Shown here: positions 1 through 5,915 of the stretch, in pieces | How positions within the stretch are numbered: the stretch's first letter is position 1 | Layout of the letters: every line of letters begins with the position of its first letter | Assembly: GCA_005877535.1 (NCBI GenBank) | Contig: VBOM01000012.1 | Coordinates: 1 to 13,015, forward strand | Source: Nitrospirota bacterium | GTDB lineage: Bacteria; Nitrospirota; Nitrospiria; Nitrospirales; Nitrospiraceae | Direction of reading: 5' to 3' | DNA: 13,015 bases | Translations under genes and position numbers: made by a program | The notes under the pieces: model-generated | What the model saw: the letters and a program-made list of their open reading frames with translations, nothing else | Databases searched by the model: none | Told to the model about the DNA's origin: nothing

Positions 1-240
1 AGTGTAGTAGCTCACGCTCCCGCCCTTTTTGTGGCCGGGAATGTAGTTACGATTCAGCTCGCTCTTCACCCCTTGCGCCTGAGGAACGAGATGCTCTTCC
101 ACCACCGACCGGGAGAGAAACTGTGGAACAAACAGAAACTCGTTCTGGCCCCAATACTCACTCGAGAGTCGATCGAGATCCAGCCGCTTGACTGCTTCAT
201 CGACCGCTTCAACTAAGGAACCGACCATTGACTGACTCAT
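1..240 (-). CDS. Partial gene, N-terminal 80 codons; possible 2OG-Fe(II) oxygenase
   Basis: An uninterrupted minus-strand frame runs from an ATG at 238-240 to the window edge. The product starts MSQSMVGSLVEAVDEAVKRL and reaches a stretch NYIPGHKKGGSVSYYT at the edge. A GGAG-type ribosome binding site (GAGGAG, about 12 nt upstream) precedes the ATG. No signal peptide or membrane segment is visible, so the product is probably cytoplasmic. The HKKGGSVSYYT region resembles, from memory, the N-terminal part of bacterial 2OG-Fe(II) oxygenase-like proteins, but the diagnostic HxD...H iron ligands would lie outside the window, so the function is tentative. It is transcribed in the same direction as the upstream lolA-like gene, separated from it by 191 bp of repeat-containing spacer. 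That a real gene is here is fairly likely; the family is a guess. Confidence 0.5.
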   Translation of the reverse strand, partial: MSQSMVGSLVEAVDEAVKRLDLDRLSSEYWGQNEFLFVPQFLSRSVVEEHLVPQAQGVKSELNRNYIPGHKKGGSVSYYT

Positions 241-431
241 GCCTTCACCTACTCCTCAATCGTCCGGCAGGATGCTGAAAAAGTCCGCCAGAGCCATGGA
301 CCGTGACGCGTGAAGCGCGCGATTTGCGAGAAAGGCGCGACGTGGACAGATTAGATTCCTAGCTCGTCTCGCCTGTCCCACTAGTCTCGCTCGACTGTGT
401 CTGTGCATTCTCGAACCGGTTCCCGTCTCAT
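241..431. other. Intergenic spacer with repeat motifs
   Basis: This spacer between the lolA-like gene and the truncated left-edge gene has no plausible ORF. It holds one copy of a GCAGGATGCTGAAAAA motif at 267-282. It also has a GC-rich tract (302-341) sharing CGTGACGCGTGA with 9782-9793 and GCGAGAAAGGCGCGAC (326-341) with 10890-10905 (one mismatch). No hairpin with a T-tract was found, so no terminator is called. Confidence 0.5.
267..282 (+). repeat. Short dispersed motif GCAGGATGCTGAAAAA, copy 1
   Basis: This is one of four near-identical 16-nt motifs in the window. The others are at 4635-4650 (GCAGGCTGCGGAAAAA), 4711-4726 (GCAGGATGCTCAAAAA) and, inverted, 5082-5097. All four are in spacers. 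Function unknown. Confidence 0.6.
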
Positions 432-1181
432 TCACTGTGGAGTACTGAGCACCGGAGCCCTCACCACTTCCACATCGGCTGGTAACTTCAGATCGAAGAC
501 TGAGTCGCTGAGGCCTATGTTGGATTGGAGGGACGAAAATTCAAAACTCGCGACATTGCCGCTGACTTCGTAGAGAGAGATCGTCCGAATGAAGTACGTC
601 TTGGGAAACACTTCTAACACGATCCGTTGTAACGAACTCCCTGCTCCACCTTCACGCGACTTAGGCAGGAGTGTGAGTAACCGGATTCCTCCCACACCAC
701 GTCCCTTCCCCGGTGTCGGCTCAATGTCGAACGACTCATCCAACCTGGCTGCCCCCTGCAAGAGCTCCAGCGGGGCCTTGGAGGCCGCCATTTGTGTGAG
801 CTTCCCTACCAATACTTGTTTGTGCTCAGGCACATACACTTTGATATTATCCAGATTGACATGGATGTCCTCGACCGAAGGGTCGAGATAATTCCACCGC
901 AACCGGCCGGGCTTTTTGATATAGACCTTCCCCGAAGACGTGATGGGCCGCTCGAACCCCTCGATCATGGTCTTCTGCGTAAAGTCTGCCTGGAGATCTT
1001 TCGTCCTCTCATACCGCGCCTGGAGCTGCTTGACTACCTCCCGCACTTCCTTGAACGCACTCTCATCGCTCTCTTCTCCTGCGGAGAAGACCATAGGTGC
1101 CATTAAGAAACCACAGAGGATGCTGCATACAGAGGACCAGACCGCCATTCCAATTCGCATGTTCAGACTCATCCTCTTCAA
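432..1181 (-). CDS. lolA: Outer membrane lipoprotein carrier protein LolA-like
   Basis: The product is probably the periplasmic chaperone that takes lipoproteins released by LolCDE and carries them to the outer membrane. The 249-aa product has a basic N-terminus, a hydrophobic stretch at about residues 11-33 and a likely signal-peptidase site after A34. LolA-family features follow: DLQADFTQKT (63-72), SSGKVYIKKPGRLRWNY (82-98), a YVPEHKQVLVG segment (116-126) and a C-terminal DSVFDLKLPADVEVV strand. Length fits the family. The start chosen is TTG at 1179-1181, because GAGGAA lies about 7 nt upstream; ATG at 1170-1172 and ATG at 1158-1160 are alternatives that keep the signal peptide. It follows ftsK on the same strand after a 459-bp repeat-rich spacer, and a long hairpin repeat (1201-1294) ends 19 nt upstream of the start. 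The LolA family is clear; a related LolA-fold carrier cannot be excluded. Confidence 0.88.
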   Translation of the reverse strand: MKRMSLNMRIGMAVWSSVCSILCGFLMAPMVFSAGEESDESAFKEVREVVKQLQARYERTKDLQADFTQKTMIEGFERPITSSGKVYIKKPGRLRWNYLDPSVEDIHVNLDNIKVYVPEHKQVLVGKLTQMAASKAPLELLQGAARLDESFDIEPTPGKGRGVGGIRLLTLLPKSREGGAGSSLQRIVLEVFPKTYFIRTISLYEVSGNVASFEFSSLQSNIGLSDSVFDLKLPADVEVVRAPVLSTPQ

Positions 1182-1200
1182 TCATCCATTCCTCTATACA

Positions 1201-1294
1201 GGGAGTGGCCAGAGGATCCTTCACTGCGCGCATCGAGCGACCACCGCTTTATCGTGGGGGCTCTGCGAGCAAGAAGGATCGTCTGGCCGCTCCC
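1201..1294. repeat. Long-hairpin repeat, copy 1
   Basis: The unit reads as outer arm (1201-1221), conserved strand CACTGCGCGCATC (1222-1234), inner arm GAGCGACCAC, 9-nt apex, inner arm GTGGGGGCTC, conserved strand TGCGAGCAAG (1264-1273), outer arm (1274-1294). The outer arms pair at 19 of 21 positions and the inner arms at 8 of 10. The copy at 4926-5018 has the same block lengths and identical conserved strands. The element sits just upstream of the lolA-like start, so it would lie in that gene's leader if transcribed from further up. Confidence 0.75.
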
Positions 1295-1475
1295 TTCTCG
1301 TCCTTCTGAGCGTGCGCGGTGCACGAGCACGGAGAGCGCCTTAGCCACCCCATACCCTCTCATGCCTCCTACAACACATGTCCAATTCAATTTCCTGACC
1401 ATATCAATCACGAGGGGAAGCGGCCGAGGCTGACCTTTACTGCGCGCATCGAATGATGCACTACAAATTGCCCCT

Positions 1476-1603
1476 TCCAAGCTCGCTCGTTATCTCTTCG
1501 GGGATGGGGGCTGATTGATCTTCCACTGCGTGCGTCCAACGAGGGGAGTCCGCGACCGCGCGTTGCGCGAGCACAGAACACCATCAGGCTCCATGCCCTC
1601 CTC
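1476..1603 (+). repeat. Left arm of the inverted repeat flanking ftsK
   Basis: Positions 1502-1533 (32 nt) match the reverse complement of 4255-4286 exactly. Positions 1540-1603 match the reverse complement of 4093-4156 at 60 of 64 positions without gaps. Positions 1476-1489 match 4298-4311 inverted. Between the two blocks this arm has 6 nt, whereas the other arm has 98 nt. Confidence 0.85.
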
Positions 1604-1640
1604 TATTCTGCGAGCAAGAAGGGCACCTGGCCACTCCCCC

Positions 1641-4052
1641 TCACACCTCCTCTGCTCCCACCGGCCCACGCCGCCCAACGACCTCTCTCCGTCCATCGCG
1701 ACCAGCTGCGCCCACGAGGCCATCTGCCTCCATTTGCTCGATCATCCGAGCCGCCCGAGGATAGCCCACCCGCAGCCGGCGCTGAATCAGCGACGCAGAG
1801 GCTTGACCGGTAGACAGAACCAACTCTTTAGCTTGCTCGTATACTTCACCCAGCGCGTCTTCCTCTTTCGCCCCTTCCTGTTTCAACGCTATCAGCAACT
1901 CCTGATTGTAGGCGGGTCTGGCTTGATCTTTCACGAACTCGACCACCCGGCGGACGTCGTCATCCGACACGAACGAACCGTGCAGCCGCATGACACGTCC
2001 GGTCCCCGAAGCCAGATAGAGCATGTCCCCCCGACCAAGGAGCGCTTCCGCACCGTTTGCATCCAGAATGGTGCGTGAATCGGTCTTCGACGACACTTGA
2101 AACGCAATGCGGGCCGGGAAGTTCGCCTTGATCAAACCGGTCAACACATCGACCGAGGGACGTTGCGTCGCCAGCACGAGATGGATGCCTGACGCGCGAG
2201 CCATCTGCGCCAAGCGTGCAATCCTGTCTTCCACTTCCCTCGGCGCCACCATCATCAAATCCGCCAATTCATCGATCATCACAACGATATAGGGCAAAGG
2301 TTCCGGCGGAGTCGGCGGCGGCAAAAATGATCCGGGGCTGCCATCCGGAAGCGCTGTCTCTCCGGCAGAGAGCCGCTCCTCTTCAGGCAGAAACTGGATG
2401 GGCAATTCCGGCTGGTCCAACTTGGCCGCTGATTCCGCCTCCAGCACACCCTGCGCGCCGGCGACCTTTCGATTGTAGGCATCGATGTTTCGCACCCCTG
2501 CCTCAGCAAGCAATTTATAACGCCGCTCCATTTCAGCCACAACCCAGCCGAGCCCCCGCGCCGCCGACTTGGGATCGGTGATGACCGGCCGTAAAAGATG
2601 AGGAATGCCGTCGTACGTTTGAAACTCGAGCATCTTGGGGTCGATAAGGAGTAGCTTGACCTCATCGGGTCGAGCCGAAAACAGCAGGCTCAGGAGCATC
2701 GTATTAAGACTGACGCTTTTCCCTGCCCCTGTGGCGCCGGCTACCAGCAAGTGCGGCATCGTTTTCAGATCGGCGATCGTGGGGGCTCCGAAAATGTCCT
2801 TCCCCAAGGCCAGGCTGAGCTTCGATCTGGCGCGTGAAAACGCTTCGCTCGTCGCCACTTCCTTCATCGACACCGTCTCACGATAGAGATTCGGCACCTC
2901 GATCCCTACCACTGATTTTCCCGGAATCGGCGCGACAATCCGGAGACTGATCGCCTTCAGCGCCAACGCCAGATCATCGGCAAGGTTCACAATGCGCGCG
3001 ACTTTAGTCCCCGGCGCCGGCTCGAACTCGTACATCGTCACGACTGGTCCAGGACGAACTTCGGTCACCTTCCCTGCGATGCCAAAACTTAGCAGGGCGC
3101 GGGTCAGCACATCGGATTGCGCCTTGATTTCTTCTTCCGTGACACGCCCTAGGGGGCCTGACGGTTCGCTCAAGAGCACGGCCGGATCCGGCAAGATATA
3201 GTCCCCCGCCTTCGCCTGGGCAGCTACGACCTGTTTGTCCGGCTCGGATTCAATCGGCTCAGCCGGTTCGGGAGTCGGTTGTCGTGATGGTTGAATGACC
3301 GGCCAATCCAATTCCGGCTCCGCAGCCGCCTCAGGAAGCGCCTCCTCAATCACCGCGCGGATGGATGTAGCCGATTTCTGTTTGGCTTTCCGTGGAAACT
3401 CAGGAACGGACTCTTCCACCGGCCGGTCCGGGATCAAGGCACGCGCCCCACTGAACATCCAGTTGCCCCAACCAGGAAGCCGCCGAGCAATCTCCGACAG
3501 AGAGATGGGCGCCGTGAAGAGAAGCGAAACCAGTAGTCCCGCTATGATGAGAATGTGGGCGCCGGTGCTCGCAAAATAGGCTCGTAAGCTCTCGGCCAAC
3601 ACGTGCCCGAAGAAGCCTCCCGCCATCCCTCGATAAATAAAGCCGCTTGAGATGGTCGGCACCGCCGTAATTTCGAGATGGAACAAGCCGCTGAGAAACA
3701 GCAATGCTGCCAGTGAGGCGCCGGCGCTCCGCAGACGGATCGACAGATCGCTCTGTGTGAAACAGCGAATACCCATGAGACCGAGGAGTATTGGAAACAA
3801 GTAGCCGGCCCCGCCGATCGACCAGAATAAGGTGGACGCGAAGAACGCGCCGACTGCACCGATGAGATTTCTGGATGGAGACGTCGCAGATGTCCGGGCC
3901 TGGAGTTGCCCCGAGACAAGGGACACCATACTGAGAAGCGTCAATAGCGCCAACGCGATCAGGAGGACTCCGATCACTTCTCGTTTGATGTGTGATGGGG
4001 TGGAAGCGGCGCCGCGGGCCTCGCCCCGCTTGGCCGAAGTGGTGACTGCCAT
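1641..4052 (-). CDS. ftsK: FtsK/SpoIIIE-family DNA translocase
   Basis: This is a membrane-anchored hexameric ATPase that pumps chromosomal DNA through the closing septum and activates XerCD at dif. The 803-aa product has about four hydrophobic segments near the N-terminus (about 23-47, 62-97, 108-128, 165-183), a Pro/Glu-rich linker (about 205-295), then the motor. Walker A is GATGAGKS (439-446), Walker B is IVVMIDELADLM (589-600), and ATQRPSVDVLTGLIKANFPA (628-647) is typical of FtsK. The C-terminal winged-helix gamma domain (about 730-793, QASASLIQRRLRVGYPRAAR) would read KOPS. A Pro/Glu-rich insertion of about 45-50 residues (about 533-585) precedes Walker B compared with SpoIIIE. The ATG at 4050-4052 is the only usual start, because an in-frame TGA lies 30 nt upstream. 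No Shine-Dalgarno is visible. The gene stands alone, bracketed by inverted repeats. Confidence 0.97.
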   Translation of the reverse strand: MAVTTSAKRGEARGAASTPSHIKREVIGVLLIALALLTLLSMVSLVSGQLQARTSATSPSRNLIGAVGAFFASTLFWSIGGAGYLFPILLGLMGIRCFTQSDLSIRLRSAGASLAALLFLSGLFHLEITAVPTISSGFIYRGMAGGFFGHVLAESLRAYFASTGAHILIIAGLLVSLLFTAPISLSEIARRLPGWGNWMFSGARALIPDRPVEESVPEFPRKAKQKSATSIRAVIEEALPEAAAEPELDWPVIQPSRQPTPEPAEPIESEPDKQVVAAQAKAGDYILPDPAVLLSEPSGPLGRVTEEEIKAQSDVLTRALLSFGIAGKVTEVRPGPVVTMYEFEPAPGTKVARIVNLADDLALALKAISLRIVAPIPGKSVVGIEVPNLYRETVSMKEVATSEAFSRARSKLSLALGKDIFGAPTIADLKTMPHLLVAGATGAGKSVSLNTMLLSLLFSARPDEVKLLLIDPKMLEFQTYDGIPHLLRPVITDPKSAARGLGWVVAEMERRYKLLAEAGVRNIDAYNRKVAGAQGVLEAESAAKLDQPELPIQFLPEEERLSAGETALPDGSPGSFLPPPTPPEPLPYIVVMIDELADLMMVAPREVEDRIARLAQMARASGIHLVLATQRPSVDVLTGLIKANFPARIAFQVSSKTDSRTILDANGAEALLGRGDMLYLASGTGRVMRLHGSFVSDDDVRRVVEFVKDQARPAYNQELLIALKQEGAKEEDALGEVYEQAKELVLSTGQASASLIQRRLRVGYPRAARMIEQMEADGLVGAAGRDGRREVVGRRGPVGAEEV

Positions 4053-4059
4053 GATCGCG

Positions 4060-4088
4060 ATGCTAGCACAGGGAATCGGTCATTTCAA
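4060..4088 (-). promoter_or_regulatory. Candidate sigma-70 promoter for ftsK (leaderless)
   Basis: On the minus strand, TTGAAA (4083-4088) and TAGCAT (4060-4065) are separated by 17 nt. A start site about 7 nt past the -10 would fall at or next to the A of the ftsK ATG (4052). This fits the absence of a ribosome binding site. The -35 matches 5 of 6 consensus bases and the -10 matches 4 of 6. Confidence 0.4.
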
Positions 4089-4092
4089 ACGA

Positions 4093-4311
4093 GAGGAGGG
4101 GATGGAGCCTAATGATCTTCTGTGCTCGCGCAACGCGCGGTCGCGGACTCCCCTCGCTTGGGCTAATGGCACGCCTCGGGAAATCGATTGCGAAGCAATC
4201 GGAGGGTAGGGCGGGTGAAAGATATCTGCCAGTGGGTGGGCGAGTGATAAAGTTGCACGCAGTGGAAGATCAATCAGCCCCCATCCCTGAGAGATACCGA
4301 GCGAGCTTGGA
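4093..4311 (-). repeat. Right arm of the inverted repeat flanking ftsK, with a 92-nt insertion
   Basis: Blocks 4093-4156, 4255-4286 and 4298-4311 match the left arm at 1476-1603 in inverted orientation. Between the first two blocks this arm carries 98 nt (4157-4254) where the left arm has 6. That extra stretch contains a perfect 7-bp hairpin, CGATTGC-GAA-GCAATCG (4185-4201). Within this arm TGATCTTC (4112-4119) can pair with GAAGATCA (4265-4272). Confidence 0.85.
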
Positions 4312-4332
4312 GGGAGAGCGGGCAAACTAGAT

Positions 4333-4398
4333 GCTCTCCTGTGCTCGTGCAACGCGCGATCTGAGAAGATCCTCGTTGGACACGCGCAGTGGGAGAGC
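4333..4398. repeat. 66-nt long imperfect hairpin, related repeat
   Basis: The ends GCTCTCC (4333-4339) and GGAGAGC (4392-4398) pair perfectly. Inside, CAACG pairs with CGTTG, and an apical GATCT-GAGA-AGATC closes the hairpin. It shares the strands TGCTCGTGCAACGCGCG and CACGCGCAGTG (opposite orientation) with the ftsK-flanking repeat and the long hairpins, so it is probably a diverged member of the same family. Confidence 0.6.
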
Positions 4399-4437
4399 CT
4401 CTAGCCCGCCCTCAAGGCCGAAGAGAAGATAGGAAAG

Positions 4438-4465
4438 CGGTGGTCGCTCGACGTGCGCAGTGGGG
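4438..4465 (-). repeat. Inverted half-copy of the long-hairpin repeat
   Basis: On the minus strand this reads CACTGCGCACGTCGAGCGAC followed by CACCGCTT. It closely matches 1222-1249 of long-hairpin copy 1. Only the left half of the hairpin is present. Confidence 0.55.
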
Positions 4466-4602
4466 AACAATCCAGACCACCTCTTAAAGACGGTGGAGGG
4501 CGAGTAGAAGAGCGGGACAGCAACTGCCGCAAACGGCAGAACCAGTCCCTTGACCTCCGAGTGCGCGTCTCGTTTCGCATCTGCACGCTTTCGCGACGAA
4601 CC

Positions 4603-4650
4603 TTCATGAATAATGCGGGCTAGGCGAGCCACTAGCAGGCTGCGGAAAAA
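4603..4650 (+). repeat. Composite repeat: TTCATGAATAATGCGGGCT plus GCAGGCTGCGGAAAAA
   Basis: The first motif (4603-4621) recurs near 10064-10080 in the same orientation and near 9888-9909 inverted. The second (4635-4650) is the variant of the GCAGGATGCTGAAAAA motif. The two lie 13 nt apart here. Confidence 0.6.
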
Positions 4651-4710
4651 CTATTGTGACATGCAGGAAACCCAATGGCCCACAGATCATGGACAAGAGA
4701 TGACTATCCC

Positions 4711-4726
4711 GCAGGATGCTCAAAAA
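4711..4726 (+). repeat. GCAGGATGCTCAAAAA motif copy
   Basis: This copy has one mismatch to the copy at 267-282. It lies directly upstream of the duplicated 49-nt unit. Confidence 0.55.
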
Positions 4727-4739
4727 GGTCAGACTTCTT

Positions 4740-4897
4740 ACCCGCCCAGCCCTGGCGCGCCGAGACGCGCCTTGTCCCAAGCAAGGCCGCAGCGAGCTGT
4801 CACTTCATAAGGGGTGGCTAGGATGATCCCAACTGCGCGCGATATTCCACCCACCCAGCCCTCAGCGTGCCAAGACGCGCTTTATCCCGGGTGAGGG
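4740..4897. repeat. Two direct copies of a 49-nt unit with a conserved hairpin
   Basis: The copies are at 4740-4788 and 4849-4897. Both contain ACCC-CCCAGCCCT, then a 6-bp stem with a 6-nt loop, then a TCCC tract and AGG. The stems are GGCGCG/CGCGCC (4754-4771) and AGCGTG/CGCGCT (4864-4881). The outer pair changes from G-C to A-T and an inner pair from C-G to T-G, so pairing is kept despite sequence change. Confidence 0.65.
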
Positions 4898-4925
4898 CCT
4901 TCCAATTCCCTATACCTGCCTTTAG

Positions 4926-5018
4926 GGGAGTGGCCAAGGCGCCCTCCACTGCGCGCATCGAACGAGCACAGTTTCACCGTGCGCGTTCTGCGAGCAAGGA
5001 GGGCACCTGGCCGCTCCC
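4926..5018. repeat. Long-hairpin repeat, copy 2
   Basis: This copy has the same block order and lengths as 1201-1294: outer arm, CACTGCGCGCATC, inner arm GAACGAGCAC, 9-nt apex, inner arm GTGCGCGTTC, TGCGAGCAAG, outer arm. The inner arms pair at 9 of 10 positions. The outer arms pair at 18 of 20 with one bulged A. Similarity to copy 1 continues to about 5063 (CCTTCTGAG, then a GCGCGTTGCGCGAGCA-type strand). Confidence 0.75.
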
Positions 5019-5081
5019 TCCCCATCCTTCTGAGGCCGCGCGTTGCGCGAGCAAAGGGATCGTCCCAGCCATCCCGCCCCA

Positions 5082-5097
5082 TTTTTCAGCATCCTGC
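5082..5097 (-). repeat. Inverted GCAGGATGCTGAAAAA motif, 20 nt after rsmA
   Basis: On the minus strand this reads GCAGGATGCTGAAAAA, identical to 267-282. It begins 20 nt past the rsmA stop codon on the transcribed strand. Confidence 0.6.
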
Positions 5098-5117
5098 CAG
5101 GTTACTTTCGCACCTCG

Positions 5118-5912
5118 TCAACCGAGCGCACAAGCGAGACGGAGGAAGTCCTCAACCGACAACGTCTCTGCCCTGCGAGTCGGAGCAATATCCAATCGCT
5201 GCAATGTCTCGGCAAGAGGATGAAGTTCATACCCTTCGTCTCGCAGAGAATTGACGAGCGTTTTCCTTCGATGCGCAAAAGCCGCCTTCACGAGCGCGCG
5301 AAATGCGACTTCTTCCTGCTGACCGAGCCTCGTGCGCTCTTTCGTGCGCAGCAGCAGCACTGCCGAGGCGACTTCCGGCCTGGGACGAAAACACTGGGCT
5401 GAGACACGAAACGATTTGGTGATCTCGGCTGCATACTGCGCCATCACGGAGAGCACCCCATAGTCCGACCCGCCTGGCTTTGCCACCAATCGATCGGCCA
5501 CTTCGTCCTGCAGCATGAGCACCATACGGGAAAACCTGCCCCGTTGGTCGAGTAGTCTAAAAAGCAACGGGGTTGAAATATAATAGGGCAGATTGGCCAC
5601 GACGACCGTCCCTATCGGCAGGCTCTGGACCGCATAGGCCAGCGCGTCCTCACAGACTAGCTCTACATTCGGAAGCTCCGTCTGCCTGGTTTCGAGATAG
5701 GCATGGAGCCGTGGATCCACTTCGACCGCCGTCACACGACCGGCTGTATGGCACAACGCCTCTGTCAGGATGCCGCGGCCTGGGCCAACTTCCAACACGT
5801 GGTCGCCGGGTCCTAGTTCCGCCAACGCGACGATTTTGCGCACGATGTTGGGATCGATCAGAAAGTTTTGGCCGAGCCGTTTGTTCGGCGGAGGGAAATC
5901 AGGGATCGACAC
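5118..5912 (-). CDS. rsmA: 16S rRNA (adenine1518-N6/adenine1519-N6)-dimethyltransferase
   Basis: RsmA (KsgA) transfers four methyl groups from S-adenosylmethionine to two adjacent adenines in helix 45 of 16S rRNA during late 30S assembly. The 264-aa product has the usual family length. It shows LGQNFL (13-18), the SAM-binding loop EVGPGRG (41-47), VEVD (63-66), the catalytic NLPYY (107-111), CFRPRPEVASAV (174-185) and FAHRRKTLVNSL (212-223). The start is GTG at 5910-5912, 3 nt after the stop of the preceding 108-aa gene; this close spacing and the conserved PPNKRLGQNF start support it. It is the last gene of the compact larC-to-rsmA run and is followed by the repeat cluster. Neighbouring pdxA and rsmA is a common bacterial arrangement (E. 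coli pdxA-rsmA). Confidence 0.96.
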   Translation of the reverse strand: MSIPDFPPPNKRLGQNFLIDPNIVRKIVALAELGPGDHVLEVGPGRGILTEALCHTAGRVTAVEVDPRLHAYLETRQTELPNVELVCEDALAYAVQSLPIGTVVVANLPYYISTPLLFRLLDQRGRFSRMVLMLQDEVADRLVAKPGGSDYGVLSVMAQYAAEITKSFRVSAQCFRPRPEVASAVLLLRTKERTRLGQQEEVAFRALVKAAFAHRRKTLVNSLRDEGYELHPLAETLQRLDIAPTRRAETLSVEDFLRLACALG

Positions 5913-5915
5913 CGG

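Larger units (their letters stand above)
1182..1640. other. Gene-free repeat-rich spacer, ftsK-lolA
   Basis: This 459-bp spacer holds no credible gene. ORFs here read through repeat sequence and give low-complexity Arg/Ala/Ser-rich peptides (for example LLARRAP-like words that recur in unrelated spacers). Its contents are a long hairpin unit (1201-1294) with a homologous tail to about 1335, a half-copy of the hairpin's left strand (1436-1460, containing ACTGCGCGCATCGAA), one arm of the inverted repeat flanking ftsK (1476-1603) and a half-copy of the hairpin's right strand (1606-1637) that abuts the ftsK stop codon. Confidence 0.7.
4053..5117. other. 1.07-kb gene-free repeat cluster, rsmA-ftsK
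   Basis: No convincing gene lies here. ORFs up to about 100 codons are repeat read-through without recognisable domains. In order it holds the ftsK promoter candidate, the right arm of the ftsK-flanking inverted repeat (4093-4311), a 66-nt hairpin (4333-4398), an inverted half-copy of the long-hairpin family (4438-4465), a small perfect hairpin CTGCCG/CGGCAG with a 4-nt loop (4524-4539), the TTCATGAATAATGCGGGCT motif (4603-4621), two GCAGGATGCTGAAAAA-type motifs, a duplicated 49-nt unit (4740-4788 and 4849-4897), the second long hairpin (4926-5018) and a third, inverted GCAGGATGCTGAAAAA motif (5082-5097). Confidence 0.7.

Noticed and set aside
1178-1723. Minus-strand ORFs of 77-100 codons between ftsK and lolA
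   Set aside because: They read through hairpin repeats, share repeat-derived words with ORFs in other spacers and lack any domain or good ribosome binding site.
4740-4897. CRISPR-like array
   Set aside because: There are only two imperfect copies with a 60-nt gap, and no cas genes nearby.
1182-5117. Phage, defence or toxin-antitoxin system hidden in the spacers
   Set aside because: No ORF with a plausible start, length and composition exists on either strand, and no integrase, nuclease or toxin motif was seen.
4080-5223. Several ORFs of 65-118 codons on both strands in the rsmA-ftsK spacer
   Set aside because: They overlap one another and the repeats, and their Arg/Ser/Pro-rich composition is typical of GC-rich non-coding sequence.
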